Source: Pseudomonadota bacterium (GTDB taxonomy: Bacteria; Pseudomonadota; Gammaproteobacteria; Burkholderiales; Rhodocyclaceae). Taken from it: a stretch of 64,000 nt of DNA. The notes below the pieces were generated by a model. That model was not told where the DNA came from and did no database searches. It saw only the letters and a program-made list of their open reading frames with translations. The position numbers and the translations under genes were made by a program. Below are positions 10,310-19,927 of this stretch, piece after piece. Every line of letters starts with the position of its first letter. Position 1 is the stretch's first letter. The stretch lies in NCBI GenBank assembly GCA_018241685.1, contig JAFEDJ010000064.1:61374-125373 (forward strand), given 5' to 3'.

Positions 10310-11544
10310 CAGGCCTTGCCTCCACGCATGATCTGGCGGTTCTCCCAATCGATCCGCAGCAGGATCGCGATGGCCACGCAGTTGGCGAGAATGCCGGAGC
10401 CGCCGAAACTCATCATCGGCAGAGTCAGACCCTTGGTGGGCAGCAGGCCCATGTTCACGCCCATATTGATGAAGGACTGCACGCCGAACCAGATGGCAAT
10501 CCCCTGCGCCACCAGCGCCGCGTAGTTGCGCTCCAGCACCACCGCCTGGCGACCGATCGCGAAGGCGCGCTGGATCAGGATCGCAAACAGCACGATGACC
10601 GTCACCACGCCGGCAAAGCCGAGCTCTTCGGCAATCACCGCGAGCAGGAAGTCGGTATGGGCTTCCGGCAGGTAGAAGAGTTTTTCGATGCTGCCGCCGA
10701 GGCCGACGCCGAACCACTCACCGCGCCCGAAGGCGATCAGCGCGTGGGACAGCTGATAGCCCTTGCCGTAGGCGTCCTGCCAGGGGTCCATGAAACCGAG
10801 GATGCGCTGGCGGCGATATTCGGAGAAGGTGATCAGCAGGACGAAGCCCACCGCCGCCACCACGGCCAGCAGCGCGAACAGACGGACATTGATACCGCCC
10901 AGGAAGAGCACGCCGAAGGCGATCGCGGTGATTACGACGAAGGCGCCGAAGTCCGGCTCCTTCAGCAGCAAGAAGCCAACGAACAGGATCACCCCAGCCA
11001 TCGGCAGGAAGCCTTGCTTGAAGCTGCCCATCAAGGGCAGCTTGCGGGCCGTGTAATCCGCCGCATACAGGGCGGCGAACAGCTTCATCAACTCGGATGG
11101 CTGCAGATTGACGACCCCCAGCGGCAACCAGCGCCGGGCACCGTTCACATCCCGCCCCACGTGGGGGATCAGCACGATCAGCAGCAACACCACGCCGGCG
11201 ATAAAGAGCAATGGCGCCATCTCCTGCCAAGCCCGCATCGGGATCTGGAAGACCATCACCCCAGCAATCAGGCCGATGGTCAGAAAGACCGCATGGCGGA
11301 TCAGGAAATAGGCCGGCTGGTGGCCGAACATGCGGCTGCCTTCCGCCGTCGCGATGGACGCCGAAAACACCATCACCAGCCCCATCAGCAACAGCGCCGC
11401 CGACGACCAGATCAGTGCCGGGTCGAGCTCGCGCGGCTGGCTGAGCGGACGCATCAGGCGATGGACCGCACGACCGGTCACCAGCGAGCTGTTGTCGCCG
11501 GCATGACGGGCCCAGAAATCGGACAGGCGGGCAGCGAGTTTCAT
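10309..11544 (-). CDS. ftsW: Septal peptidoglycan glycosyltransferase FtsW (SEDS family)
   Basis: FtsW is the SEDS-family polytopic membrane enzyme that polymerises lipid II at the septum together with FtsI. It has 411 residues with about ten hydrophobic segments. Near the C-terminus the family block NMGVNMGLLPTKGLTLPMMSFGGSG is clear. The ATG at 11544 starts MKLAARLSDFWARHAG and overlaps the murD stop as ATGA; the frame is open upstream of it inside murD but without family similarity. The cytoplasmic N-terminal tail is about 50 residues. Confidence 0.96.
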   Translation of the reverse strand: MKLAARLSDFWARHAGDNSSLVTGRAVHRLMRPLSQPRELDPALIWSSAALLLMGLVMVFSASIATAEGSRMFGHQPAYFLIRHAVFLTIGLIAGVMVFQIPMRAWQEMAPLLFIAGVVLLLIVLIPHVGRDVNGARRWLPLGVVNLQPSELMKLFAALYAADYTARKLPLMGSFKQGFLPMAGVILFVGFLLLKEPDFGAFVVITAIAFGVLFLGGINVRLFALLAVVAAVGFVLLITFSEYRRQRILGFMDPWQDAYGKGYQLSHALIAFGRGEWFGVGLGGSIEKLFYLPEAHTDFLLAVIAEELGFAGVVTVIVLFAILIQRAFAIGRQAVVLERNYAALVAQGIAIWFGVQSFINMGVNMGLLPTKGLTLPMMSFGGSGILANCVAIAILLRIDWENRQIMRGGKA

Positions 11545-12932
11545 ACGGCACGCACTCCGGGCAGACGTTTCACCGCGTCGATGAAAACCTGGGCGCGGTG
11601 GGCATAGTTGCGGAACATGTCGAGGCTGGCGCAGGCCGGCGACAGCAACACCACATCGCCGGCTTCGGCGCGGGCGTCGGCGTCCAGCACCGCCGCGTCC
11701 ATATCCACGGCGTGGATCAGCGGCACACCGCAACCAACCACCGCAGCTTCGATGGTTCGCGCGTCGCGGCCAATCAATACCACTGCACGGGCATAGCGGC
11801 TGAAGGCGTCCTTCAACGGCGAGAAATCCTGGCCCTTGCCGTCGCCACCGACGATCAGCACCACCTTGCGGTGCAGACCTTCCAGCGCAGCAACCGTCGC
11901 GCCGACGTTGGTGCCCTTGGAGTCGTCGTAATAGGTCACGCCGTCATCCCGCTCGGCAACCTGCTCGACCCGGTGCGGCAATCCACGAAATGTCTTCAGT
12001 GCCGCCAGCAGGGCAGGCCGCGGCAGACCGGCAGCCTCGCACAAGGCTAGCGCGGCCAGCGCGTTGGCAACGTTGTGGCTGCCCGCCAGCTTCAGTTCGG
12101 AACGCGGCAGCAGGCGCTCGGCACCACGCGCAAGCCATTCGCCGTCGGCGGCCTGCACCACGCCGAAATCATCGGCGCCGGCCGGCGCATCGACGCCGAA
12201 GGTGAACACGCGCCGCCCCGGCAGCGCCATCGCCGCCACGCGGGCATCTTCCCGGTTCAAGACCTGCACGCCATTTCCCTGGAAGACGGCGGCCTTGGTG
12301 GACGCGTAGTCGTCCAGCCCGTCGTAGCGGTCCAGGTGATCGTCGGTCACGTTGAGCACCGTGGCCGACACGGCGTCCAGCGCCGGCGAGGTTTCCAGCT
12401 GGAAGCTCGACAGCTCCAGCACCCACACCGCGGGCAGCACCTGGCCGGCGGCCTGGCGATCCATCAATACATCCAGCGCCGCCGGGCTGATGTTGCCGGC
12501 GACCACGCCATCCACACCGCAGGCCTGCACCATCTCGCCAGCCAGCGTGGTGGTGGTGGTCTTGCCATTGGTGCCGGTGATGGCGATGATCTTCGTCTGC
12601 TCACGCACGCCGAGGGCCTCGAGGGCCTGGACCAGCAAGTCCATCTCACCGACGACCGGGATGCCGCGCTGGCGGGCCATCTGCACTAGGGTCTGGCGCG
12701 GGTCGACACCTGGACTGATCGCGATGCGGTCCACACCATCGAGCAGACCCAGTTCGAACGGACCGGTGACGATCTCCGCTTCCGGCACCTCGCCACGCAG
12801 GCGATCCACACCGGGCGGCTGTGAACGGGAGTCCGCTACCCGCAGCGCGCCCCCCACCCGGGCCAGCCAGCGGGCCATCGCCAGACCGGACTCACCGAGG
12901 CCGAGAACGAGGGTGATTTGGGCAGTGCTCAT
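11541..12932 (-). CDS. murD: UDP-N-acetylmuramoylalanine--D-glutamate ligase MurD
   Basis: MurD adds D-Glu to UDP-MurNAc-L-Ala. It has 463 residues. The N-terminus (TLVLGLGESGLAMARWLAR) forms the UDP-binding fold, ITGTNGKTTTTTL is the ATP loop, and YYDDSKGTNVGAT and LLSPACASLDMF are the usual C-terminal motifs. It starts six bases after mraY and its stop overlaps the ftsW start by four bases. Confidence 0.97.
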   Translation of the reverse strand: MSTAQITLVLGLGESGLAMARWLARVGGALRVADSRSQPPGVDRLRGEVPEAEIVTGPFELGLLDGVDRIAISPGVDPRQTLVQMARQRGIPVVGEMDLLVQALEALGVREQTKIIAITGTNGKTTTTTLAGEMVQACGVDGVVAGNISPAALDVLMDRQAAGQVLPAVWVLELSSFQLETSPALDAVSATVLNVTDDHLDRYDGLDDYASTKAAVFQGNGVQVLNREDARVAAMALPGRRVFTFGVDAPAGADDFGVVQAADGEWLARGAERLLPRSELKLAGSHNVANALAALALCEAAGLPRPALLAALKTFRGLPHRVEQVAERDDGVTYYDDSKGTNVGATVAALEGLHRKVVLIVGGDGKGQDFSPLKDAFSRYARAVVLIGRDARTIEAAVVGCGVPLIHAVDMDAAVLDADARAEAGDVVLLSPACASLDMFRNYAHRAQVFIDAVKRLPGVRAV

Positions 12933-12938
12933 GTCGGC

Positions 12939-14027
12939 TTACCGCAGCTTGAGGGAGGACAGGCCGAACAGCACGAGCATGATCGTGATGATCCAGAAAC
13001 GCACGACCACCTGGGTTTCCTTCCAGCCACCGAGCTCGTAGTGGTGGTGCAGCGGCGCCATGCGGAAGATGCGCTTGCCGCCGGAATACTTGAAGTACAG
13101 CACCTGCACCATCACCGACAAGGCCTCGGCGACGAACAGGCCGCCCATGATGAACAGCACGATCTCCTGGCGGACGATCACCGCGATGGTGCCCATCGCC
13201 GCGCCAAGGGCCAGTGCGCCGACGTCGCCCATGAAGACCTCAGCCGGGTAGGCGTTGAACCACAGGAAGCCGAGACCGGCACCGGCGATCGCACCGCAGA
13301 TCACCGCCAGTTCACCGGCGCCCGGGATGTAGGGGACCCCGAGATACTTGGAGAAGCCCGTGTGGCCTGCCACGTAGGCGAAGATCGCCAGCGCCGAGCT
13401 GACCATCACGGTCGGCATGATCGCCAGACCGTCAAGGCCGTCGGTGAGGTTCACCGAGTGGCTGGTGCCGTTGATGACGAAGTAGCTCAGGATGATGAAG
13501 CCGATCACACCGAGCGGATAGGCTACGGTTTTGAAGAAAGGCACGATCAGCTCGATCTGGGCCGGCAGCGTGGCGGTCAGACCGAGAAACATGGCCGCCG
13601 CCAGTGCGATAGCGGAGGTCCAGAAATATTTCCAACGGCTCGCCAACCCCTTCGGGTCACGATAGACCACCTTGCGCCAATCATCGACCCAGCCCACAGC
13701 GCCGAAGCCGAGGGTCACAAAGAGCACCACCCACACGTATTTGTTGCGCAGGTCACCCCACAGCAGCGTGGTGATGGCGATGGCAATGAGGATCAGCGCA
13801 CCGCCCATGGTGGGCGTGCCGGCCTTGGTCAGGTGGGATTTGGGTCCGTCATCACGCACCGCCTGGCCGATCTTTTTGGCGGCCAGCCAGCGGATCACCG
13901 GCGGACCGAAGACGAGCGACAGCACCAGCGCCGTACCGGCAGCCAGCACCGTGCGCAGTGTGATGTAGCCGAACACATTGAAGAAACGGGCATCCTTGCC
14001 CAGCCACAGGGCCAGTTCAAGCAGCAT
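12939..14027 (-). CDS. mraY: Phospho-N-acetylmuramoyl-pentapeptide transferase MraY
   Basis: MraY transfers phospho-MurNAc-pentapeptide to undecaprenyl phosphate in the inner membrane, making lipid I. It has 362 residues with about ten membrane segments. Recognisable loops are GTPTMGGALI, NLTDGLDGLAIMPT (the Asp-rich active site), FLWFNAYPAEVFMGDVGALALG and the His loop MAPLHHHYELGGWKE. It lies between murF (60-base gap) and murD (six-base gap). Confidence 0.98.
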   Translation of the reverse strand: MLLELALWLGKDARFFNVFGYITLRTVLAAGTALVLSLVFGPPVIRWLAAKKIGQAVRDDGPKSHLTKAGTPTMGGALILIAIAITTLLWGDLRNKYVWVVLFVTLGFGAVGWVDDWRKVVYRDPKGLASRWKYFWTSAIALAAAMFLGLTATLPAQIELIVPFFKTVAYPLGVIGFIILSYFVINGTSHSVNLTDGLDGLAIMPTVMVSSALAIFAYVAGHTGFSKYLGVPYIPGAGELAVICGAIAGAGLGFLWFNAYPAEVFMGDVGALALGAAMGTIAVIVRQEIVLFIMGGLFVAEALSVMVQVLYFKYSGGKRIFRMAPLHHHYELGGWKETQVVVRFWIITIMLVLFGLSSLKLR

Positions 14028-14087
14028 TCCAAGCCTCCCCGCTCACGAAGGAAACCGGACTGCCCACCCTTGTACTGCAAAAAATCA

Positions 14088-15464
14088 TCAAACCTTCTCC
14101 GCGATGGCGTTCACGACCCGTTCCATCTTCATGAAGCGGGAACCTTTCACGAGCACCACCGTATCTGCATTGAGCTCCTGCTTCAGCGCCGCGACGAGGT
14201 CGTCGAGCTTGCCGAAATGGAAACCGCCTTCACCGAAATTGCGTGCCGCAATCTCGCTCATCTCACCCAGCCCGAACAGGAAATCGACGCCTTCGCTCTT
14301 CGCGTAGCCGCCGATCTCGTCGTGGTACTGGAAACTCTGCTCGCCGATCTCCCCCATGTCGCCGATCACCAGGATCTTGCGGCCCGGGGTTGCAGCCAGC
14401 ACTGCGATGCCGGCACGCATCGAGTCGGGGTTGGCGTTGTAGCTGTCGTCGATGACCACCGCGCCGTTGAGGCCCTTGCACAGATGCAGGCGCCCCGGCG
14501 TGCCGGTGAATCCAGCCAGTCCTTCGGCCACCGCGTCGAGGGACACCCCCGCGGCCAGACAGGCTGCCGCAGCCGCCAGCGCATTGCGCACGTTATGCTC
14601 GCCTGGCACTTGCAGGCGGAAACGGACTTCGCCCTGAGGGGCATTCAACACGACATCACTGGCAAAACCGTGGCAAGTGCTGTGCGCCGTGACGTCGGCC
14701 GCCGCCTTCAGGCCGAAAGTGAGCGTCCGGCGCCCTTCGTTGAGACCTTGCCAGAGGCCCGCGAAGGCGTCGTCGGCATTGATCACCGCGATACCGTCCG
14801 ACGCCAGGCCGTTGTAGATCGCCCCCTTTTCACGGGCGACCTCCTTGAGATTGCCCATGCCCTCCAGGTGCGCGCGCTGGGCATTGTTCACCAACGCCAC
14901 GGTCGGCCGTGCCAGATGGGTCAGGTAGTCGATCTCGCCCGGATGGTTCATGCCCATCTCGATGACCGCCGCCCGGTGGTTACCCGACAGGCGCAGCAGC
15001 ATCAGCGGGAGGCCGATGTCGTTGTTGAGGTTGCCTTTGGTGGCCAGCACGGCGAGGTCCGGGTCGAAGCCGTCGCGACGCGTCTGCTCGCGCAGGATCG
15101 CCGCACACATTTCCTTGACGGTGGTCTTGCCGTTGCTACCGGTCACACCGATCAGCGGCAATTCGAAACGGCTGCGCCAACTCGCGGCCAGGCGGCCGAG
15201 CCCCAGGCGCGTGTCGTCGACGATCACCAGCGGCAGCGGCACCGGATTGGCCGCTGCCCAAGCGCGGTCCACCATTGCGGCCACAGCGCCTTGCGCCGCC
15301 ACTGCAGACACGAAGGCGTGCGCATCGAAACGCTCGCCACGCAGGGCCACGAACAGCTGCCCCGGCTGGATCGCGCGGGAGTCGGTGCTCACGGACGAAA
15401 AAACGGCATTCCCACCCACCGCCGTACCCGCCGTAGCCAGCGCGGCTTCCTGAATATCCATCAC
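14088..15464 (-). CDS. murF: UDP-N-acetylmuramoyl-tripeptide--D-Ala-D-Ala ligase MurF
   Basis: MurF attaches the D-Ala-D-Ala dipeptide made by Ddl to the muramyl tripeptide, completing the pentapeptide. It has 458 residues. VTGSNGKTTVKEM is the ATP loop, EMGMNHPGEIDYL and NDIGLPLML are family motifs, and the C-terminus carries VLVKGSRFMKMERV. The start is either GTG 15464 or the ATG directly after it (15461), which overlaps the murE stop; they differ by one residue. It is translationally coupled to murE. Confidence 0.97.
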   Translation of the reverse strand: MMDIQEAALATAGTAVGGNAVFSSVSTDSRAIQPGQLFVALRGERFDAHAFVSAVAAQGAVAAMVDRAWAAANPVPLPLVIVDDTRLGLGRLAASWRSRFELPLIGVTGSNGKTTVKEMCAAILREQTRRDGFDPDLAVLATKGNLNNDIGLPLMLLRLSGNHRAAVIEMGMNHPGEIDYLTHLARPTVALVNNAQRAHLEGMGNLKEVAREKGAIYNGLASDGIAVINADDAFAGLWQGLNEGRRTLTFGLKAAADVTAHSTCHGFASDVVLNAPQGEVRFRLQVPGEHNVRNALAAAAACLAAGVSLDAVAEGLAGFTGTPGRLHLCKGLNGAVVIDDSYNANPDSMRAGIAVLAATPGRKILVIGDMGEIGEQSFQYHDEIGGYAKSEGVDFLFGLGEMSEIAARNFGEGGFHFGKLDDLVAALKQELNADTVVLVKGSRFMKMERVVNAIAEKV

Positions 15465-16978
15465 AACAGATCTCCCTGAGCATCGTTCCAGGCTTGCAAC
15501 GCGCCCCTGGCCTGCTCCACGTCGGAGAATGGGTAACGCACACCCTTGATTTCCTGATAAGGCTCATGCCCCTTGCCGGCCACCACGATCACGTCGTCGG
15601 CGGCGGCGGACAGGATGGCCTTGCGGATCGCCTCAGCGCGATCGGGAACGATCTCCACCTGGGGGCCGCTGGTCGCCACAGCGATCTGCTGCAGGATCGC
15701 CAGCGGGTCCTCACTACGCGGATTGTCGCTGGTCAGCATGACCCGGTCAGCAAGACGCGCCGCCAACTCGCCCATGATCGGTCGTTTGCCGGGGTCGCGG
15801 TCACCGCCACAGCCGAACACGCAGGTCATGCGCCCGCCACGCGCGGTAACGGTCGCGCGCACGGCGCGCAACACCTGTTCGAGGGCATCCGGCGAATGGG
15901 CGTAATCCACCACCACCAACGGGTCGCAGACGCCCCCCAGGGTCTGCATGCGGCCCTGCGGCGGCGTCAGCCCCTCAGCCACCGAAGCTGCATCGTCCAA
16001 CGTGAAGCCGGACGCCATCAGCGTGCCGATGACAGCCAGCAAATTGGATACGTTGAACTGTCCGACCAGATTGGGGTAAAGATCAGCGGACTCATTGCCG
16101 CAACGAGCGGTGAACCGCATCCCGGCGGCCGTCGTGGTGAGCTTGTCGGCAATCAACACACGATTGACCGGCGCCGCATCGGCATTGCTGGCGATGAGCG
16201 TATAACCGATCACCTCGAGCCCATGCCCCGCCAGGCGACGGGCTTGCTCCATGCCGAAACGGTCGTCCAGGTTGAGCACCACCGAGCGCAGCCCGGGCAT
16301 GTCGAACAGGCGAGCCTTGGCAGCCGCATAGTTTTCCATGCTGCCGTGGTAGTCGAGGTGATCGCGGGTCAGGTTGGTGAACACCGCCACATCGAAGCGC
16401 AGCCCGTTGAGACGCCCCTGGTCGAGCCCGATAGAGGACACCTCCATGGCCACGGCCTGGGCATCGGCGGCACGGAATTCGGCCAGCGTGCGATGCAGGG
16501 TCAGGCTGTCCGGCGTGGTGTTGAGACTGGCCGACAGCGCACCGGGAAAGCCGATGCCCAGTGTCCCGACCACCCCACACTTGCGGCCGAGGGCCGCAAA
16601 GGCACGGGTTAACCACTGGCTCACGGACGTTTTGCCATTGGTGCCGGTCACGCCGACCAGCCATAAGGCTTCCGACGGGCGTCCGAAAACTTCATCGGCC
16701 AGATAACCGGACAGCGTCGCAAGGCCGTCTACTGCCAGATTTGCAAGCTTCAGGTCGGCATCCCAGACGTAGCCATTGCGCTCCCACAATACAGCCGCAG
16801 CGCCTGCATTGACGGCATCCTTGATGAAGCGCCGCCCGTCCACCCGATGCCCCGGATGGGCCAGGAAGACATCACCAGGACGCACCTGGCGTGAATCGAC
16901 GCACAAGCGCGACACGGCCACACCGGCCTTGGCCAAGGCATCGAGAATGGCGCGCGCCTTCTGCTGAGGCAACTGCAT
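15461..16978 (-). CDS. murE: UDP-N-acetylmuramoyl-tripeptide synthetase MurE
   Basis: MurE adds the third residue, meso-diaminopimelate in Gram-negative bacteria, to UDP-MurNAc-dipeptide. It has 505 residues. GVTGTNGKTSVSQWL is the ATP loop, MEVSSIGLDQGR carries the carbamylated-lysine region motifs, and the substrate-selecting block is TSDNPRSEDPLAIL (the DNPR motif that recognises diaminopimelate). The ATG immediately follows the ftsI TAG with no gap. Confidence 0.97.
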   Translation of the reverse strand: MQLPQQKARAILDALAKAGVAVSRLCVDSRQVRPGDVFLAHPGHRVDGRRFIKDAVNAGAAAVLWERNGYVWDADLKLANLAVDGLATLSGYLADEVFGRPSEALWLVGVTGTNGKTSVSQWLTRAFAALGRKCGVVGTLGIGFPGALSASLNTTPDSLTLHRTLAEFRAADAQAVAMEVSSIGLDQGRLNGLRFDVAVFTNLTRDHLDYHGSMENYAAAKARLFDMPGLRSVVLNLDDRFGMEQARRLAGHGLEVIGYTLIASNADAAPVNRVLIADKLTTTAAGMRFTARCGNESADLYPNLVGQFNVSNLLAVIGTLMASGFTLDDAASVAEGLTPPQGRMQTLGGVCDPLVVVDYAHSPDALEQVLRAVRATVTARGGRMTCVFGCGGDRDPGKRPIMGELAARLADRVMLTSDNPRSEDPLAILQQIAVATSGPQVEIVPDRAEAIRKAILSAAADDVIVVAGKGHEPYQEIKGVRYPFSDVEQARGALQAWNDAQGDLL

Positions 16979-18736
16979 CTACATGGACTCCCCGGAAGCG
17001 GCGGACGTGGCGCCCTGACGGGCAACCTGCAAGGGTTTCAAGGGCGCATCGGCCGGCACGCCGAGCGTTCTCAGGGCACCGCCCATTACCTGCGCGAAAA
17101 CCGGACCCGCGACGTCACCGCCGTAGTGCTTGCCGCCCGTCGGCTCATCGATCATCACCGCGACGATCAGCCGCGGATCAGAAATCGGCGCGATGCCGAC
17201 GAAGGACGCCACGTACTTGAGCGCATAGCGGCCGCCGACCAGCTTCATGGCCGTACCGGTCTTGCCGCCAACGCGGTAGCCCGGAATATTGGCCTGGGTG
17301 GCGGTCCCTCCCGGCTGGACCACCATTTCGAGCATCTGGCGCACTTCACGGGCCGTCTGCGGGGAAAACACCTGCGTACCATGCAGCGGGGGTGCATCCA
17401 GACGCGACAGGGATAAGGGCACCATGTCACCGTCGCGGGCAAACACCTGGTAGGCATTGGCCATCTGCATCAGGCTCACCGAGATGCCGTGGCCATAGGA
17501 CATCGTGGCCTGCTCGATCGGACGCCAGCTCTTGGCCGGACGCAACCGTCCACCGACCTCGCCCGGGAAGCCGAGCTTCAGCGGCGAACCGAAGCCGAGG
17601 TTGTCGAACATCTTCCACATCACTTCGGGCTGGAAGGTCAGCGCCATCTTGGCGGCGCCGATATTCGACGACTTCTGGATCACCTGGGCCACCGTCAGGG
17701 CACCATGAGGGTGGGCATCGGAAATCGTCGCCGTACCGATGGTCATCCGGCCCGGCGCACAATTGATGATGGTGTTTGACGTGAACTTGCCGTTCTCGAG
17801 AGCCAGAGCCGCCGTAAAGGGCTTCATCGTCGAGCCCGGCTCGTAGGTGTCGGTCAGGGCCCGGTTTCGCAGCTGATCACCGGTGAGGTGGACCCGGTTG
17901 TTCGGATTGAAGGTCGGCGCATTGGCCAGCGCCAGAATCTCTCCGGTCTTTGCATCGAGCACCACCACGCCGCCGGCCTTGGCCTTGTTGTCGGTGATGG
18001 CCTGCTTCAGTGCCGCGTGGGCCAGGTACTGGATCTTGTTGTCGAGCGCCAGCGCCACTTCCTTACCGTCCTGCGGCGGACGGATGGACTGCACGTCCTC
18101 GACCACATTGCCACGCCGGTCCTTGACCACCCGACGGGAACCAGGCTTGCCGGCCAGCGCCGATTCATAAGCCAGTTCGATGCCTTCCTGCCCCTTGTCG
18201 TCGACTCCGGTGAAGCCCAGCATGTGGGCCGTAACCTCGCCACCAGGATAGAAGCGGCGGTACTCCCGCTGGTCGTGGATGCCCGGCAGCTTCAGCGCAG
18301 CAATGTGGTCCGCCAACTCCGGCGAAACCTGACGCTTCAGATAGACGAACTCCTTGTCCACCGCCAGCTTCTGGTTAACCTCGTTGACGTCCATTTCCAG
18401 CAAGCCGGCCAACTGACGCGTCTGGGCTGGGCTGAGACGGGCATCCTCGGGGATCGCCCAGATCGATTTGACCGGCGAAGATACCGCCAGCACATCGCCC
18501 TGGCGGTCGGTGATCTTGCCACGGGTCGCCGGCACGCCCAGCAGACGAGCGTAGCGGGACTCGCCCTTAGCCTGAAGGAACTGGTCATTGACGCCCTGCA
18601 GGTAAGCCGCCCGACCGATCAACGCCAACGAGCCACCGAGCAGGCACAGCAGCACGAAACGCGGGCGCCAAGCCGGCAACTCGGACCGCAGGAGAGGATT
18701 GTGATTGAAGGTGACGCCCTTCTTGGCCTTGGTCAT
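16979..18736 (-). CDS. ftsI: Septal peptidoglycan transpeptidase FtsI (PBP3)
   Basis: FtsI cross-links septal peptidoglycan with FtsW. It has 585 residues: a short cytoplasmic tail, one membrane anchor (about residues 27-47), a pedestal domain with RGKITDRQGDVLAVS, and a transpeptidase domain. The catalytic motifs are STMK at 302-305, SSN at 356-358 and KTG at 492-494. The ATG at 18736 was chosen because it gives MTKAKKGVTFNHNPLL and overlaps the ftsL stop by four bases, although the frame stays open upstream into ftsL. Confidence 0.97.
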   Translation of the reverse strand: MTKAKKGVTFNHNPLLRSELPAWRPRFVLLCLLGGSLALIGRAAYLQGVNDQFLQAKGESRYARLLGVPATRGKITDRQGDVLAVSSPVKSIWAIPEDARLSPAQTRQLAGLLEMDVNEVNQKLAVDKEFVYLKRQVSPELADHIAALKLPGIHDQREYRRFYPGGEVTAHMLGFTGVDDKGQEGIELAYESALAGKPGSRRVVKDRRGNVVEDVQSIRPPQDGKEVALALDNKIQYLAHAALKQAITDNKAKAGGVVVLDAKTGEILALANAPTFNPNNRVHLTGDQLRNRALTDTYEPGSTMKPFTAALALENGKFTSNTIINCAPGRMTIGTATISDAHPHGALTVAQVIQKSSNIGAAKMALTFQPEVMWKMFDNLGFGSPLKLGFPGEVGGRLRPAKSWRPIEQATMSYGHGISVSLMQMANAYQVFARDGDMVPLSLSRLDAPPLHGTQVFSPQTAREVRQMLEMVVQPGGTATQANIPGYRVGGKTGTAMKLVGGRYALKYVASFVGIAPISDPRLIVAVMIDEPTGGKHYGGDVAGPVFAQVMGGALRTLGVPADAPLKPLQVARQGATSAASGESM

Positions 18737-18999
18737 GGCCGCTCCTCGATGGCAATGATCTGCCCAGACTGAGGCGGGCGCATCGCGAGTTTTTCGCGAG
18801 CGAGTTTTTCGATACGGGCGTGGGCGGCCCAGGTGCTCTGCTCCAGTTGGAGCTGCCCCCACTCGACTTCCAGCTGGCTGGAACGCTGCTGCTCCCGTTC
18901 CACGGCGGCATACAGCTTTCGGGCCTGATGCTGCGAAGCCACGACACCGAGGCTGCTGGCCACCACCAGCATCAGGAGGAACCCGTTGAGGCGTGCCAT
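18733..18999 (-). CDS. ftsL: Cell division protein FtsL
   Basis: FtsL is a small bitopic protein that forms the FtsQLB complex and activates FtsWI. It has 88 residues, with one membrane helix at about residues 4-20 (NGFLLMLVVASSLGVV). A periplasmic coiled coil rich in Glu, Gln and Leu follows (about 28-70), ending with the family-like KLAREKLAMRPPQSGQI. It starts one base after rsmH and its stop overlaps the ftsI start. Sequence conservation in FtsL is low, so the assignment rests mainly on position and architecture. Confidence 0.93.
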   Translation of the reverse strand: MARLNGFLLMLVVASSLGVVASQHQARKLYAAVEREQQRSSQLEVEWGQLQLEQSTWAAHARIEKLAREKLAMRPPQSGQIIAIEERP

Positions 19000-19000
19000 C

Positions 19001-19927
19001 TCAGGCCTCCAGCCGCTCGGCGATGCGCATCACGGCACTGCGCGAACGCGGATTGGCTGCCACCTCAGCATCAGACGGCCAAACGGGCTTACCCACCAGC
19101 GCCAACTTCGGCTTCGGCAGATCGGCCGCTCGAACCGGCAGGCGGGCGGGAAGCTGCGGCGGACGCGATTCGTCCCGCATGAAGCGTTTGACGATGCGAT
19201 CCTCGAGCGAGTGAAAGCTGATCACCACAAGGCGGCCTCCCACAGCCAGCCTTGCAACAACCTGCGGAAGGATCAGCGCCAGTTCCTCGAGCTCTTGATT
19301 GACACAAATCCGTAGAGCCTGGAAGGTGCGCGTCGCGGGGTGCTGGCCCGGCTCGCGTGTGCGGACCGCTTTCTCCACGATCGCGGCAAGCTGTCCCGTG
19401 GTTGCAACAGCCCCCCCTGCCCGAGCAGCTGCAATCGCCTTTGCAATCTCATAAGCAAACCGTTCTTCACCGTATTCCCTCAGTACGCGGGTGATGTCAG
19501 CAATAGGCGCTTCCGCCAGCCATTCCGCGGCGGTCACCCCGCGGGTCGTATCCATTCGCATGTCGAGCGGCGCATCGAAACGGAAGCTCATGCCCCGCTC
19601 AGCCTCGTCCAGCTGGGGGGACGACACCCCCAGGTCCAGCAGAACCCCATCCACCCGCTCGATGCCCCGCTCGGCCAGGGCCTCAGCAAAGTCCGAGAAA
19701 GGTGCATGCACCAGTTCGAAGCGCGGATCCGTAACTGCCTGCCCGGCGGCAATCGCTACCGGATCCCGGTCGAACGCGATCAGCCTTCCCTGCGGCCCTA
19801 GACGGGCCAGGATTTCACGGCTGTGCCCGCCCCGCCCGAAGGTGCCGTCCACGTAGACGCCGTCCGATTTGATAGCCAGGGCTGCCACTGCTTCATTCAG
19901 TAGCACCGTGATATGCGGTGTATTCAT
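19001..19927 (-). CDS. rsmH: 16S rRNA (cytosine-1402-N4) methyltransferase RsmH
   Basis: RsmH (formerly MraW) methylates N4 of C1402 in the ribosomal P site, using SAM. It has 308 residues. MNTPHITVLLNEAVAAL is the standard start; VDGTFGRGGHSREIL is the SAM-binding motif I region, and GVLLDLGVSSPQLDEAERGMSF and VISFHSLEDRIVKRF are signature blocks. The ATG overlaps the mraZ stop (TGATG). The frame is open further upstream inside mraZ, but without family similarity. Confidence 0.97.
   Translation of the reverse strand: MNTPHITVLLNEAVAALAIKSDGVYVDGTFGRGGHSREILARLGPQGRLIAFDRDPVAIAAGQAVTDPRFELVHAPFSDFAEALAERGIERVDGVLLDLGVSSPQLDEAERGMSFRFDAPLDMRMDTTRGVTAAEWLAEAPIADITRVLREYGEERFAYEIAKAIAAARAGGAVATTGQLAAIVEKAVRTREPGQHPATRTFQALRICVNQELEELALILPQVVARLAVGGRLVVISFHSLEDRIVKRFMRDESRPPQLPARLPVRAADLPKPKLALVGKPVWPSDAEVAANPRSRSAVMRIAERLEA

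Noticed and set aside
12918..15479. Open frame of 853 codons on the plus strand opposite mraY and murF
   Set aside because: It is an antisense shadow of two certain genes in high-GC DNA; its product is rich in His, Arg, Gln and Gly with no family resemblance.
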